Source: Alphaproteobacteria bacterium (lineage in GTDB: Bacteria > Pseudomonadota > Alphaproteobacteria > Sphingomonadales > Sphingomonadaceae). Taken from it: a stretch of 10,519 bases of DNA. Location: assembly GCA_028293055.1 (NCBI GenBank), contig JAQGLD010000054.1, forward strand, positions 1 to 10,519, written 5' to 3'. Made by a program: the position numbers and the translations under genes. The number at the start of each line of letters is the position of its first letter. The first letter of the stretch is position 1. Shown here in pieces: positions 1 through 7,499 of this stretch. The notes beneath the pieces are model-generated. The model saw only the letters and a program-made list of their open reading frames with translations, did not search any database and was not told where the DNA came from.

Positions 1-231
1 GTCACCCAGCCCGCCCAATTCTCCTTCGTCCGCCGCGGCCGGATCCCGACGGCCAATCGCAATTGCGACGCCTGGCACCGCGCCATCGCCATCGCCGAGA
101 TCGCGCGCGAGCGCCTTGCGACCAGCATCCCGACCAATGTCCTCTGGTACCATGCCGCCTATGTCTCGCCGGGGTGGGGCACTCGCCTCACCAAGGCCGC
201 AACCATCGGCCTTCACATCTTCTACAGCTGA
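1..231 (+). CDS. Cell wall hydrolase, SleB type (C-terminal 76 residues, 5' truncated by window edge)
   Basis: Reading frame 1 is open from the first base to a TGA at 229-231. The 76 residues match the C-terminal half of the SleB/Hydrolase_2 fold, a family of peptidoglycan-cleaving enzymes (lytic transglycosylase-like) known from spore cortex lysis and also common, with other roles, in alphaproteobacteria. Family signatures seen are PAQFSFVRRGRIP near the left edge, a WHRAIAIAEIA helix, and the closing YHAAYVSPGW...ATIGLHIFY block, which is typically the very end of the domain. The start, any signal peptide and the catalytic Glu region lie outside the window. The stop overlaps the 3' end of the opposite-strand AlkB-like gene by 10 bp. 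Family call is by motif recognition; the cellular role (wall remodelling in the periplasm) is inferred. Confidence 0.82.
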   Translation, partial: VTQPAQFSFVRRGRIPTANRNCDAWHRAIAIAEIARERLATSIPTNVLWYHAAYVSPGWGTRLTKAATIGLHIFYS

Positions 232-842
232 TCGATCTCCCCGTCCCGGGGAGGAACCCGCAGCGTCCGGAACGTCAGCGAGTAGCGCAGCACCTCCATG
301 GGGGTGATGCTATGCTCCCATTCGCTTCGCGCCGGCCCACGCAGGACATAGGCCGATCGCGGCGCGACCATCACCGCCTTGCGCTCCCACCGGTCGCCGG
401 TCTTTCGCCGGAAGCGGAGACGCGCCGGCGCGAGCAGGGAGAGCCCGACGACGTCGCCGAATACCGACCGGTCGCGGTGCCAGCCGATCCCGGCACCGGG
501 CCCATATTCGACGACCAGCACATGTTCGAGCGCTTCCGGCGGCAGCCCGGACACTTCCGCCGCCTTGGCGCGGACCGGGTGGAGCCAGCCGGGAACCGGC
601 TCGGCTGCCCTCAGCCCACTGCCGTCGAACGCGTAGTGAAGCCCGAACGAGACGGTGCGGCGATTGCCCTCGAAGCCGTGGAACTGGAAAGCCTGGAAGG
701 GCAGCTCGCCCAGCCGCTCGGCCAGCCTCGATTCCTCGTCGGGCGAAAGCACATCGTCGCGATAGACCAGTCCTTCCGGCCAGTCCGGCATGGTTTCGAA
801 CAGGCCAGGCTGTTCGGTGGAGGCTTTGCGTTCGGCTTTCAC
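222..842 (-). CDS. AlkB-like 2-oxoglutarate/Fe(II)-dependent dioxygenase
   Basis: A 206-residue protein of the AlkB family, which oxidatively removes alkyl groups from DNA or RNA bases using 2-oxoglutarate, O2 and Fe(II). Counting from the GTG start chosen here, the iron ligands are H122 and D124 (motif GAGIGWHRDRSVFG) and H177 (SEWEHSITP), and the 2-oxoglutarate-binding arginines are R186 and R192 in the RYSLTFR block. The double-stranded beta-helix core covers roughly residues 105-195, and the substrate-lid region includes the RRTVSFGLHY segment near 61-70. The start is uncertain: GTG at 842, TTG at 911 and ATG at 791 are in frame and none has a clear Shine-Dalgarno. GTG at 842 keeps the QPGLFE segment that usually precedes this domain and avoids overlapping the divergent PilZ gene. 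The 3' end overlaps the convergent SleB gene by 10 bp. Which of the AlkB subgroups and substrates applies cannot be decided here. Confidence 0.88.
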   Translation of the reverse strand: MKAERKASTEQPGLFETMPDWPEGLVYRDDVLSPDEESRLAERLGELPFQAFQFHGFEGNRRTVSFGLHYAFDGSGLRAAEPVPGWLHPVRAKAAEVSGLPPEALEHVLVVEYGPGAGIGWHRDRSVFGDVVGLSLLAPARLRFRRKTGDRWERKAVMVAPRSAYVLRGPARSEWEHSITPMEVLRYSLTFRTLRVPPRDGEIDQL

Positions 843-910
843 GGTTAGGCTAGCAATTCGGTAAGCATTTCTCTGGTAGAACGGCGACAGACGAGTTCCG
901 CGAGGATCCA

Positions 911-1780
911 ATGCACGAGATCAGATCATCGATCCTTTCCGGCGAGGGCAAGCCGTCGCTTGTCACCCGCAAGAAAGCCGGCAGCGGCAGCGCCGCCAGC
1001 CTTGGCCTGACCAAGATCAAGGTCAAGCGCGAGGAAACACGCACCACCAACCAGCGCGGCGAGGACCGAGTTCGCGATCTCGTCCAGAGCTCGACCGTCG
1101 TCTTCCGCCGGCGCAAGCATGAGGTCAGCGTGATCAACGTGTCCTCGCGCGGGGCGATGATCGAGAGCGATATCGATCCTCGCATCGGCGAGGCGATCGA
1201 GGTCCAGTTCTCCGAGCAGAACCGCACCCGCTGCCTCGTCCGCTGGATGAGGGAGGGCCGGATCGGTCTCGAGTTCGTCGACGAGACGATCATCTGGGAC
1301 TGCAGCAAGCCCCATCGCCAGGCCCCGGACCGCCGTGCGGTGCCCGGCACCCCGGACGACCGTACCGACGAGGAAAGGGCCAAGGCCGAGCGCGAGGAAC
1401 GCCAGAAGCTGATCCGCAAGGGCACGCTCTACTGGAGCGGGATCACGATTCCGGTGCGAATCCGCAATATTTCCGAAGGCGGCGCCAATGTCGAAGGCGG
1501 TCGCACCCTGTGGCCTGGCGCCGAAGTCGAACTCGATCTCGGCGATGCCGGCTGGCAGATGGCCGAGGTCCGCTGGGCCGAGGACGGCCAGCTCGGCCTG
1601 CGCTTCTTCGAACCGTTCGACCTCGACACTCTGGCGCCGGCGCGCACCGACACCGAGGCGCCTGCGGAGATGCTCAAGCCGGCCTATCTGGAGACCGAAA
1701 CGCGTTCGGATTCGCCCTGGGCGTCGCGTTTCCAGCGCCTGTCGATGACCGAACTGAAGATGATCGACCCGGAACATTGA
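911..1780 (+). CDS. Tandem PilZ-domain protein (putative c-di-GMP receptor)
   Basis: A 289-residue soluble protein without signal peptide or membrane segment. Two PilZ domains are visible. The first (about 45-125) has RxxxR as R49-R53, then N76-VSSR-G81 matching [D/N]xSxxG, and ends in VRWMREGRIGLEF. The second (about 160-235) has N186-ISEG-G191 and ends VRWAEDGQLGLRF, but its arginine motif is imperfect (R164 and R169 are five apart rather than four). A charged linker rich in Glu/Arg (about 141-165) joins them, and a basic N-terminal region plus a C-terminal tail of about 50 residues are outside the domains. PilZ domains bind cyclic di-GMP and control motility, exopolysaccharide or cell cycle; the first domain looks competent, the second may be structural. 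ATG at 911 is preceded by GAGG at 902-905. The gene diverges from the AlkB-like gene with about 68 bp between them. Confidence 0.87.
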   Translation: MHEIRSSILSGEGKPSLVTRKKAGSGSAASLGLTKIKVKREETRTTNQRGEDRVRDLVQSSTVVFRRRKHEVSVINVSSRGAMIESDIDPRIGEAIEVQFSEQNRTRCLVRWMREGRIGLEFVDETIIWDCSKPHRQAPDRRAVPGTPDDRTDEERAKAEREERQKLIRKGTLYWSGITIPVRIRNISEGGANVEGGRTLWPGAEVELDLGDAGWQMAEVRWAEDGQLGLRFFEPFDLDTLAPARTDTEAPAEMLKPAYLETETRSDSPWASRFQRLSMTELKMIDPEH

Positions 1781-1870
1781 GCTTGCCGCCCGAGGCATCT
1801 TGCCCGGGCCGTCCCCAGCGCCGAATAGTCCCGCACGAGGAGGCTTGACCTCCATGGCGGGAGACACGGA

Positions 1871-2995
1871 TTGCGAATCGCTCACTGGCTGACCGCCGTC
1901 ACGACTTTGTTTGCGGCCCCGGCCGCCCTCGCGCAGAATCCGGTGGCCGCACCGTCCCAATCCCAGGGCCGCTACGCCGCCCAGCTCAAGGAAGGCGATT
2001 CCGAGCTGCGCGACTTCCGCTTCGCTTCCGGCGAGCATTTGCCCAGCCTCAGGATCCATTACGCGACGCTCGGCACGCCGCGCCGGGATTCGAGCGGAGC
2101 GATCGTCAATGCGGTGATGATCCTCCACGGCACCGGCGGCACCGGCCGCCAGTTCCTCGCTCCGCAATTCGCCGACGAGCTCTACGGACCCGGCCAGCCG
2201 CTCGACATCCGGTCTTATTTCATCATCCTCCCGGATGCGATCGGCCATGGCAGATCGTCCAAGCCGAGCGACGGCCTGCACATGCATTTTCCGCGCTACG
2301 ATTATGACGACATGGTCGAAGCGCAGCGGCGGATGCTGGTCGAGACGCTCGGGGTGAAAAGCCTGCGTCTGCTGATGGGCACGTCGATGGGCTGCATGCA
2401 CGGCTTCGTGTGGGCCGAGGCCCACCCCGATTTCGCTCGGGCGATCATGCCGATGGCCTGCCTCCCGGTCGAGATCGCCGGGCATAACCGGATGTGGCGC
2501 AAGGCCGCGATCGAAGGCATCCGCCAGGATCCAGCCTGGAACGGCGGCGAATATCGCAGCGAGCCGCTCCAGGGCGTTCGCACCGCTGCAAGCCTGCTCC
2601 AGGTCGCCGGTTTCGCCCCGCTCTATCTGCAAAAGGCCTATCCGACCCGCGAAGCCGCGGACGCCTATATCGTCGACCGGATCGACCATGACATACCCAC
2701 CCGCGACGCAAACGACCTCATCTACCAGCTCGACGCCTCGCGGACCTACAATCCCTGGCCGAAGCTCGACCGCATCACCGCGCCGATCGCCTGGATCAAT
2801 TCCGGCGACGATTTCATCAACCCGCCCGATTACGGCATCGCCGAGGAGGCGGCGCGGCGGATGAAGACGGCGCGCTACATATTGGTCAGGGCGACCAGCG
2901 ACACGCGCGGCCACGGCACCCACACCTGGGCGAAATTCTGGCGGCAGGAACTGATCGACCTCCTCGCCCGGACGGAAGGCAAGGGGCCCGAATAA
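1871..2995 (+). CDS. Exported alpha/beta-fold hydrolase, MetX (homoserine O-acetyltransferase)-like
   Basis: A 374-residue alpha/beta hydrolase with a Sec signal peptide: basic start MRIAHW, hydrophobic core about 7-20, and an AxA cleavage site after A21. The fold shows the oxyanion segment HGTGG (86-90), the nucleophile elbow GTSMGC with S172, the acid D313 or D314 in the INSGDD segment, and the catalytic histidine at H348 or H351 (RGHGTHTW). The overall pattern, including the IYQLDASRTYNP block near 284-295, resembles MetX acyltransferases, but MetX proteins are cytoplasmic and carry GGSMGG at the elbow. This copy is therefore more likely a periplasmic or secreted esterase/acyltransferase of unknown substrate. 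The start is TTG at 1871, supported by GGGAGA at 1859-1864 and by the signal peptide it creates. An ATG at 1854 is out of frame. A hairpin repeat begins two bases after the stop. Confidence 0.82.
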   Translation: MRIAHWLTAVTTLFAAPAALAQNPVAAPSQSQGRYAAQLKEGDSELRDFRFASGEHLPSLRIHYATLGTPRRDSSGAIVNAVMILHGTGGTGRQFLAPQFADELYGPGQPLDIRSYFIILPDAIGHGRSSKPSDGLHMHFPRYDYDDMVEAQRRMLVETLGVKSLRLLMGTSMGCMHGFVWAEAHPDFARAIMPMACLPVEIAGHNRMWRKAAIEGIRQDPAWNGGEYRSEPLQGVRTAASLLQVAGFAPLYLQKAYPTREAADAYIVDRIDHDIPTRDANDLIYQLDASRTYNPWPKLDRITAPIAWINSGDDFINPPDYGIAEEAARRMKTARYILVRATSDTRGHGTHTWAKFWRQELIDLLARTEGKGPE

Positions 2996-2997
2996 AT

Positions 2998-3057
2998 CCT
3001 CCCCTGGATTTCCAGGGAGGGGGACAGGCCGGTGCGCAGCGCCGGCTGGTGGAGGGG
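2998..3057 (+). repeat. Hairpin-rich intergenic repeat, copy A
   Basis: The unit starts two bases after the hydrolase stop codon with ATCCTCCCCTG. It has hairpin 1 (CCCTGGA 3002-3008 / TCCAGGG 3011-3017, with a one-base bulge before the outer CCTCC/GGAGG pairs), the constant GGGGGAC, hairpin 2 (GCCGGTGC 3028-3035 / GCGCCGGC 3039-3046, loop gca, one G-T pair) and the constant end GGTGGAGGGG at 3048-3057. The same architecture recurs at 7500-7553 and, inverted, at 7627-7683. Placed directly after a stop codon, it may act as a 3' mRNA structure. Confidence 0.75.
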
Positions 3058-3254
3058 CGGCGCGAAGCGCCTTCGTACTGAGGATGCGCGTTATGGGGCG
3101 TGGCCCCCCACCACGTGCTGCGGCCCCGTGGCCCCCGCCGACGACAAATCGCCCCGCAATCGCGACAAACCGTGCCGGACTCCCTTCCACCCGAGCCGGA
3201 TCGAAGAACGACCGGCGCCCTGATGCGTTTGTTGGTCATGCGGGTCGGCAGACC
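3058..3254. other. Non-coding stretch between repeat copy A and the Tyr-rich gene
   Basis: I see no convincing gene here. It holds a short perfect hairpin GGCGC-gaa-GCGCC (3059-3071), a C-rich segment with a CACGTG hexamer near 3112-3117, and a weak inverted pair TGGTC (3233-3237) / GACCA (3251-3255) just before the next gene's ribosome site. The promoter of the Tyr-rich gene should lie here, but no clear -35/-10 pair could be picked. Confidence 0.4.
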
Positions 3255-3267
3255 AGGAGTAACCAAC

Positions 3268-3663
3268 ATGCGTAGCATCATCGGGAAAAGCATAGCGGGC
3301 GTCGTTCTCGCTTCGACGGTCGCACTGAGCGCGGCTCCGGCCGACGCACAAAGATATCGCCGCCATCATGGCGACGACGCGGCCGTGGCGATCGGAGCTG
3401 GAATACTCGGCCTCGGGGTCGGCGCTGCGATCGCCTCGAGCAGCCGAAACCGCGGCTATTACGGCAACAATTATTATGACGATCGCTATTACGGCAACGG
3501 CTACAATGACGGCGGCTATTACAATAGCGGCTATTACGACCGCGGCTATTATGGCGGCTCCTACGGGCGCGGCTATGACGGATATGCCTATAACCGGCCC
3601 TGCACGACCCGCCGGGTCTGGGACGGCTATTATCGCCGCTGGGTCCGCGCGCGCTATTGCTGA
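3268..3663 (+). CDS. Small exported Gly/Tyr-rich protein with five-residue tyrosine period (unknown function)
   Basis: A 131-residue protein. The ATG at 3268 has a good ribosome site, AGGAG at 3255-3259, eight bases upstream; an open frame continues further upstream but without such support. Residues 1-27 form a signal peptide (MRSIIGKSIAGVVLASTVAL, cleavage after ADA at 25-27). Residues 38-57 are a Gly/Ala-rich hydrophobic stretch (glycine-zipper-like) that may pack in or on a membrane. Residues 61-108 are almost only Gly, Tyr, Asn, Asp, Ser and Arg, with tyrosine at every fifth position from 64 to 99. The tail, 110-131, is basic and aromatic, with two cysteines, C112 and C131 (the final residue), that could form a disulfide. 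Similar small Tyr-rich secreted proteins of unknown role occur in sphingomonads and relatives; an envelope or surface role is only an inference. A hairpin terminator follows. Confidence 0.8.
   Translation: MRSIIGKSIAGVVLASTVALSAAPADAQRYRRHHGDDAAVAIGAGILGLGVGAAIASSSRNRGYYGNNYYDDRYYGNGYNDGGYYNSGYYDRGYYGGSYGRGYDGYAYNRPCTTRRVWDGYYRRWVRARYC
3457..3564 (+). repeat. 15-nt coding tandem repeat (pentapeptide with consensus YY start)
   Basis: Codons for Y64, Y69, Y74, Y79, Y84, Y89, Y94 and Y99 are spaced exactly 15 bases apart. Six of the eight are YY pairs (64/65, 69/70, 74/75, 84/85, 89/90, 94/95). The DNA repeats variants of ggctattac with degenerate flanking codons. Confidence 0.8.
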
Positions 3664-3672
3664 GCTGAAGAG

Positions 3673-3706
3673 GGGGCCCGCCGCCGAACCGGCGGGCCCC
3701 GCTCTT
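3673..3706 (+). terminator. Hairpin terminator between convergent genes
   Basis: A perfect 11-bp G+C stem (GGGGCCCGCCG 3673-3683 / CGGCGGGCCCC 3690-3700) with a six-base loop, followed by gctcttt. It lies nine bases after the Tyr-rich gene's stop and ends where the converging beta-oxidation operon stops (3707), so it may serve both strands. The T-run is short, so it may work mainly as an mRNA 3' end stabiliser. Confidence 0.75.
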
Positions 3707-5764
3707 TCAACGGCTGATCCTTTCGCCTGCTTCGGCCTTGCGAACGAGCAGCTCCGAAAGCGAAAAGTCGGGGCCTAACCGCTCCTGCTGGCGGCGCAGG
3801 CCCTCGACGATCTTCGGGAGGCCCTCCGTGTCGGCCCAGAACATCGGGCCCCCCCTATAGACGGGCCAGCCATAACCATAGACCCAGACCACGTCCTCGT
3901 CCGAGGCGCGTTGGGCCATGCCTTCCTCGAGGATCTTCGCGCCCTCGTTGATCATCGTGTAGAGTGTTCGCTCGACGATCTCCTGGTCGGAGATTTCGCG
4001 CTTCTCGACCCCTTCCTTGACCCGGAATTCCTCGATCGCGTCGGCGACAACGGGTGACGGGCTCGGCCTGCGCTGCTCGTCATAATCATAATAGCCGGCG
4101 CCCTTCTTCTGGCCCCAGCGGCCGAGCGCGGCGAGCTTGTCGCGGACATTCTCGATCCGGTTGGGATCGCGGTGCCAGCCGATATCGACTCCGGCGAGAT
4201 CCGCCATCTGGAACGGGCCCATGGGCATCCCGAACTCGACATGGACCCGGTCGATCTGCTCGGGAGTCGCGCCCTCGAGCAGCAGCCGGTTGGCCTGGAC
4301 CTGGCGCGGCATCAGCATCCGATTGCCGATGAATCCGTAGCAGACACCGGCCACCACCGCGACCTTGCGGATCTTCTTGGCGAGCTGCATCGCGGTGACC
4401 AGCACGTCATCCGCGGTCTTCGCCCCTCGCACGACCTCGAGCAGCTTCATGATATTGGCCGGCGAGAAGAAATGCAGGCCGACCACATCCTGCGGCCGCG
4501 ATGTCGATGCGGCGATCTCGTCGATATTGAGATAGGAGGTGTTGGACGCGAGGATCGCGCCCGGCTTTGCGACCTTGTCGAGCCTTCCGAATACCTCCTT
4601 CTTCACATCCATATTCTCGAATACCGCCTCGATGATCAGGTCGCAGTCGGCCAGCCCTTCGAAGTCGAGGGTCGGGCTGAGCAAGGCCATCGCCTGCTCG
4701 ACCTGATCGGAGGTCATCCGGCCCTTGGACGCGGTCGCCTCGTAATTCTTGCGGATCAGCCCGGCGCCGCGATCGAGCGCTTCCTGCGCCATCTCGACGA
4801 TCGTCACCGGGATTCCGGCGGAGAGGAAGTTCATCGAGATTCCGCCGCCCATCGTGCCGGCGCCGATCATTCCGACCTTGCGGATGTCGCGGGCCTTGGT
4901 GCCCTCCGGGATGTTGTCGATCTTCGAAGCCTTGCGCTCGGCGAAGAAGAAATATTGCTGAGCCTTGGCCTGGGTGCCGCTCATCAGGCTCATGAACAGT
5001 CGGCGCTCGTCCAGCACGCCCTCGCCATAGGGCTTGGCAACTGCGGCCTCGATCGCCTGAATGACGCTCTCCGGCGCCTCGAAGCCGCGGAACTTGCGCG
5101 CATTGGCCTTGCGGAACGCATCGAACAGCCCGGAATTGGCCCGCGCCTCGGCGAGCTTGTCGTCGCGCTCGCTGCTCTTCGGGACTGGCCGGACATCGCG
5201 CACTTCCTCGGCAAAGGCCACCGCGTGGGGAAGCAGTTCGCCTTCGATCAGCCTGTCGACCAGGCCGACCTGATAGGCCTCCCTGGCGCTGATCGGATCG
5301 CCGGTCGCAGCCATCTGAAGCGCCTTCTCGACTCCGGCCACGCGCGGCAGCCGCTGGGTACCGCCGGCGCCGGGCAGGATTCCGAGCTTGACCTCGGGCA
5401 CGCCCAATTTGGCGGAAGGAACGGCGACCCGGTAATGACTGGCCAGGGCGACCTCGAGCCCGCCGCCGAAGGCGGTGCCGTGGATCGCCGAGACTACCGG
5501 CTTGGTGCAATTCTCGATGATGTCGACGACCTGGGGGAGCATCGGCAGCTGCATCGGCTTGCCGAATTCGGTGATGTCGGCGCCGGCGAAGAAGGTCTGG
5601 CCCTGGCAGTGGATCACCACTGCCTTGACCCTGTCGTCGGAATCCGCCTTCTCGATCGCCTTGACCAGGCCTTCGCGCACCGCAAGGCCGAGCGCGTTCA
5701 CCGGCGGGTTGTTCGAGGTGATGATCAGCACGTCGCCGTGCATCTGGGTCGAAATCGGGTCCAT
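3707..5764 (-). CDS. Bifunctional enoyl-CoA hydratase / 3-hydroxyacyl-CoA dehydrogenase (FadB/FadJ type)
   Basis: A 685-residue enzyme for two successive beta-oxidation steps: hydration of trans-2-enoyl-CoA and NAD-dependent oxidation of the L-3-hydroxyacyl-CoA. The N-terminal crotonase domain (about 5-190) carries the oxyanion segment [10 protein letters not shown] (58-67) and the two catalytic glutamates E104 (GGGLE) and E124 (GVPEV). The Rossmann domain (about 296-475) has GAGTMG at 301-306. The dehydrogenase residues S410, H431, E443 and N481 show the same spacing (21, 12, 38) as the Ser-His-Glu-Asn set of human HADH. Two C-terminal helical repeats follow (about 476-565 and 595-680). Length is slightly below E. 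coli FadB/FadJ (about 715-730). ATG at 5764 has GGAGAG at 5769-5774. It is the last gene of the minus-strand unit, 17 bp after the upstream SDR. No thiolase partner is in the window. Confidence 0.95.
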   Translation of the reverse strand: MDPISTQMHGDVLIITSNNPPVNALGLAVREGLVKAIEKADSDDRVKAVVIHCQGQTFFAGADITEFGKPMQLPMLPQVVDIIENCTKPVVSAIHGTAFGGGLEVALASHYRVAVPSAKLGVPEVKLGILPGAGGTQRLPRVAGVEKALQMAATGDPISAREAYQVGLVDRLIEGELLPHAVAFAEEVRDVRPVPKSSERDDKLAEARANSGLFDAFRKANARKFRGFEAPESVIQAIEAAVAKPYGEGVLDERRLFMSLMSGTQAKAQQYFFFAERKASKIDNIPEGTKARDIRKVGMIGAGTMGGGISMNFLSAGIPVTIVEMAQEALDRGAGLIRKNYEATASKGRMTSDQVEQAMALLSPTLDFEGLADCDLIIEAVFENMDVKKEVFGRLDKVAKPGAILASNTSYLNIDEIAASTSRPQDVVGLHFFSPANIMKLLEVVRGAKTADDVLVTAMQLAKKIRKVAVVAGVCYGFIGNRMLMPRQVQANRLLLEGATPEQIDRVHVEFGMPMGPFQMADLAGVDIGWHRDPNRIENVRDKLAALGRWGQKKGAGYYDYDEQRRPSPSPVVADAIEEFRVKEGVEKREISDQEIVERTLYTMINEGAKILEEGMAQRASDEDVVWVYGYGWPVYRGGPMFWADTEGLPKIVEGLRRQQERLGPDFSLSELLVRKAEAGERISR

Positions 5765-5781
5765 TCGTCTCTCCGTGATCT

Positions 5782-6537
5782 TCAGGCCGATGTCCGCCCG
5801 TAGGATTGGTGATTGTAGGGATGGGAGACCGAGAGCCCTCCGTCCACCACCAATGCGTGGCCGTTGACATAGCTGGCCTCGTCGGAGGCGAGGAACAGGG
5901 CCGCGCGGGCGATCTCGTCGGGCTCGCCGCCGCGCTTGAGGGGGTTGAGGTGGCCTATTCTGTCCTCTGCGCCCTTGGCCCTGGCGAGGTCGTAGAAGGG
6001 CTGGGTCATTCCGGTGTGGATCAGGCCCGGGCAGATCGCATTGACCCGGATATTGGCGCCGGCAAGCTGGGTTGCGGCAACCTCGACCAGATTGATCACT
6101 CCCGCCTTGGACGCCGAATAAGCTGGGCCGCCGGCGCCGGCGCGAAGTCCCGCGACGGAGGCGGTACAGACGATCGCGCCGCCGCCGCGGGCCTTCAATG
6201 CCGGCGCGGCATGCTTGATTGCGAGGAACGGGCCGATCAGGTTGATCCGCAATATCTCCTGCCAGTCCTCGGCGCTCTGCTCGAAGATCGAGGCGAGGCC
6301 GCCGGAAATGCCGGCATTGGCGAAGAATATATCGAGGCCGCCATGCTCGCGCACGGCAAGATCGACGAGGCCCCGCACATCCTCATCGCACCCGGCGTCG
6401 CCGGCGACCACGCCCTCCGCCTCGGTCATGTCCATGGCGATTACCGTCGCACCCTCCGCGCGAAAGAGCGCAGCGGTTGCGCGGCCGATCCCAGAGGCCG
6501 CGCCGGTGACGATGGCGACCTTGTCGTGAAGCCTCAT
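5782..6537 (-). CDS. SDR family oxidoreductase (classical, probably NAD-dependent)
   Basis: A 251-residue classical short-chain dehydrogenase. It shows the cofactor motif TGAASGIG (11-18), D36 after the second strand (usually favouring NAD over NADP), NAG at 74-76, N99, and the catalytic S127, Y140 and K144 (YSASK). The C-terminal [11 protein letters not shown] block is typical. ATG at 6537 is chosen because it has GGAGG at 6546-6550, eight bases upstream, and begins exactly as the family does ([12 protein letters not shown]). A longer open frame to 6633 would only translate the neighbouring inverted-repeat element. In this operon it could oxidise a 3-hydroxyacyl-CoA or another alcohol intermediate; the substrate is not shown by the sequence. 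The region between strand 2 and NAG is a little short ([18 protein letters not shown]), as in several compact SDRs. Confidence 0.92.
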   Translation of the reverse strand: MRLHDKVAIVTGAASGIGRATAALFRAEGATVIAMDMTEAEGVVAGDAGCDEDVRGLVDLAVREHGGLDIFFANAGISGGLASIFEQSAEDWQEILRINLIGPFLAIKHAAPALKARGGGAIVCTASVAGLRAGAGGPAYSASKAGVINLVEVAATQLAGANIRVNAICPGLIHTGMTQPFYDLARAKGAEDRIGHLNPLKRGGEPDEIARAALFLASDEASYVNGHALVVDGGLSVSHPYNHQSYGRTSA

Positions 6538-6559
6538 CGACAGTCCCTCCGGACTCTGT

Positions 6560-6709
6560 TTCGCGCAGAGACGCAGAGGCGCAGAGACTCCGCGTTTCCA
6601 GTGAGCTCTGAATTGCCGAAGGCCAATCCGCAATTCCCGCTGTGCGGGAAGAATGCGCCGGCGGATGAGAGGGGCAAGACCTCTCTGCGCCTCTGCGTCT
6701 CTGCGCGAA
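6560..6709. repeat. 150-bp element with perfect 28-bp inverted ends (CTCTGCGY octamers)
   Basis: The left arm 6560-6587 is the exact reverse complement of the right arm 6682-6709. The right arm contains three head-to-tail octamers, CTCTGCGC (6683-6690), CTCTGCGT (6691-6698) and CTCTGCGC (6699-6706). The interior holds a hairpin TTCCCGC-tgt-GCGGGAA (6634-6650) and an overlapping alternative pair GAATTGC (6610-6616) / GCAATTC (6630-6636). It fills almost all of the 175-bp gap between the two SDR genes and encodes no transposase, so it resembles a MITE or REP-type element. From memory, similar CTCTGCG strings appear between genes in many unrelated bacteria. Confidence 0.85.
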
Positions 6710-6712
6710 CAA

Positions 6713-7489
6713 TCAAAGCCCCACCCCGATAGTGCTGCCGCCGTCGACGACGATCGTCTGGCCGGTCATGAAGGTCGAAGCCGGCGAGGCGAGGAACACC
6801 GCGGCGCCGGCGATTTCGTGCGGCTCGCCGATCCGCCGCATCGGCGTGTGCTGGGTGACCGCCTTCAGCGTTTCCGGATTCTCCCACAGCGCCCGAGCGA
6901 AATCGGTGCGGACCAGGCCCGGGGCGATGCAATTGACCCGCACCCCCGCCGGCCCGAATTCGGCGGCGAGATTGCGGGCGAGCTGGAAGTCCGCCGCCTT
7001 GGAGATGTTGTAGGCGCCGATCAGGGTCGAGGCGGTGAGCCCGCCGATCGACGAGACGATGATGATCGAGCCTTCCTGGCGCTCGATCATCTCGGGCGCG
7101 ACCATCTGGATCAGCCAGTGATTGGCGATGACATTGTTGTCGAGGATCTTGCGGAACTGGTCGTCGGTGATCCCCGCCATCGGGCCATAATAGGGATTGG
7201 ACGCGGCGTTGCAGACGAGCACGTCGATCCGGCCGAGCCGGCGCCGGGTTTCGTCGGCCAGGTTCTGCAGATCCTCCTTGGACGAGATGTTGGCGGTGAC
7301 GACGATGGCTTTACCCTCGCCATGCTTCGCGTTGATCGCCGCCGCAGCTTCTTCGCAGGCTTCCGCCTTGCGGCTCGAGATCACCACGCTCGCGCCCTGA
7401 TCGGCCAGCGCCTCGGCGATCGCCCGGCCGATGCCGCGCGACGAGCCGGTGACGATCGCGACCTTCCCGGTCAGATCGAAGAGATTCAC
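6713..7489 (-). CDS. SDR family oxidoreductase, DHRS4-like (probably NADP-dependent)
   Basis: A 258-residue classical SDR. Motifs are TGSSRGIG (14-21), R40 in VVISSRK after the second strand (favours NADP), NAA in place of NAG at 94-96, N119, and the catalytic S147, Y160 and K164. The [14 protein letters not shown] and RRIGEP segments resemble DHRS4/NRDR carbonyl reductases, which also have NAA and SSRK. The start is GTG at 7489, which gives the usual beginning [15 protein letters not shown]. Its only Shine-Dalgarno, GGAGG (7500-7504 on this strand, 10 bases upstream), is the edge of repeat copy B. In this operon it may reduce or oxidise a keto/hydroxy intermediate; substrate unknown. It lies between two repeat elements, so spacing to both neighbours is wide for an operon (about 200 and 175 bp). 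Confidence 0.92.
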   Translation of the reverse strand: MNLFDLTGKVAIVTGSSRGIGRAIAEALADQGASVVISSRKAEACEEAAAAINAKHGEGKAIVVTANISSKEDLQNLADETRRRLGRIDVLVCNAASNPYYGPMAGITDDQFRKILDNNVIANHWLIQMVAPEMIERQEGSIIIVSSIGGLTASTLIGAYNISKAADFQLARNLAAEFGPAGVRVNCIAPGLVRTDFARALWENPETLKAVTQHTPMRRIGEPHEIAGAAVFLASPASTFMTGQTIVVDGGSTIGVGL

Positions 7490-7499
7490 GATCTAAATT

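Noticed and set aside
1854..1892. ATG at 1854 as start of the exported hydrolase
   Set aside because: It is out of frame with the hydrolase and reaches a stop after about a dozen codons; TTG at 1871 with GGGAGA gives the signal peptide.
926..3190. Very long minus-strand open frame (over 750 codons) opposite the PilZ and hydrolase genes
   Set aside because: It is antisense to two well-supported genes and the intergenic repeat, contains no recognisable domain, is rich in Arg/Gly/Pro as expected from high-GC shadow frames, and has no ribosome site.
3100..3267. Upstream start for the Tyr-rich protein
   Set aside because: It would bury the signal peptide behind 56 residues; ATG at 3268 has AGGAG at the right distance and exposes the signal peptide.
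4172..5803. Plus-strand open frame of 543 codons opposite the FadB-like gene
   Set aside because: The composition (His/Asp/Arg/Leu rich) mirrors the codon pattern of the opposite strand; the minus-strand frame has full catalytic motifs.
6538..6633. Upstream start for the NAD-type SDR adding 32 residues
   Set aside because: The added residues translate the CTCTGCG inverted-repeat arm; the ATG at 6537 has its own Shine-Dalgarno and family-typical first residues.
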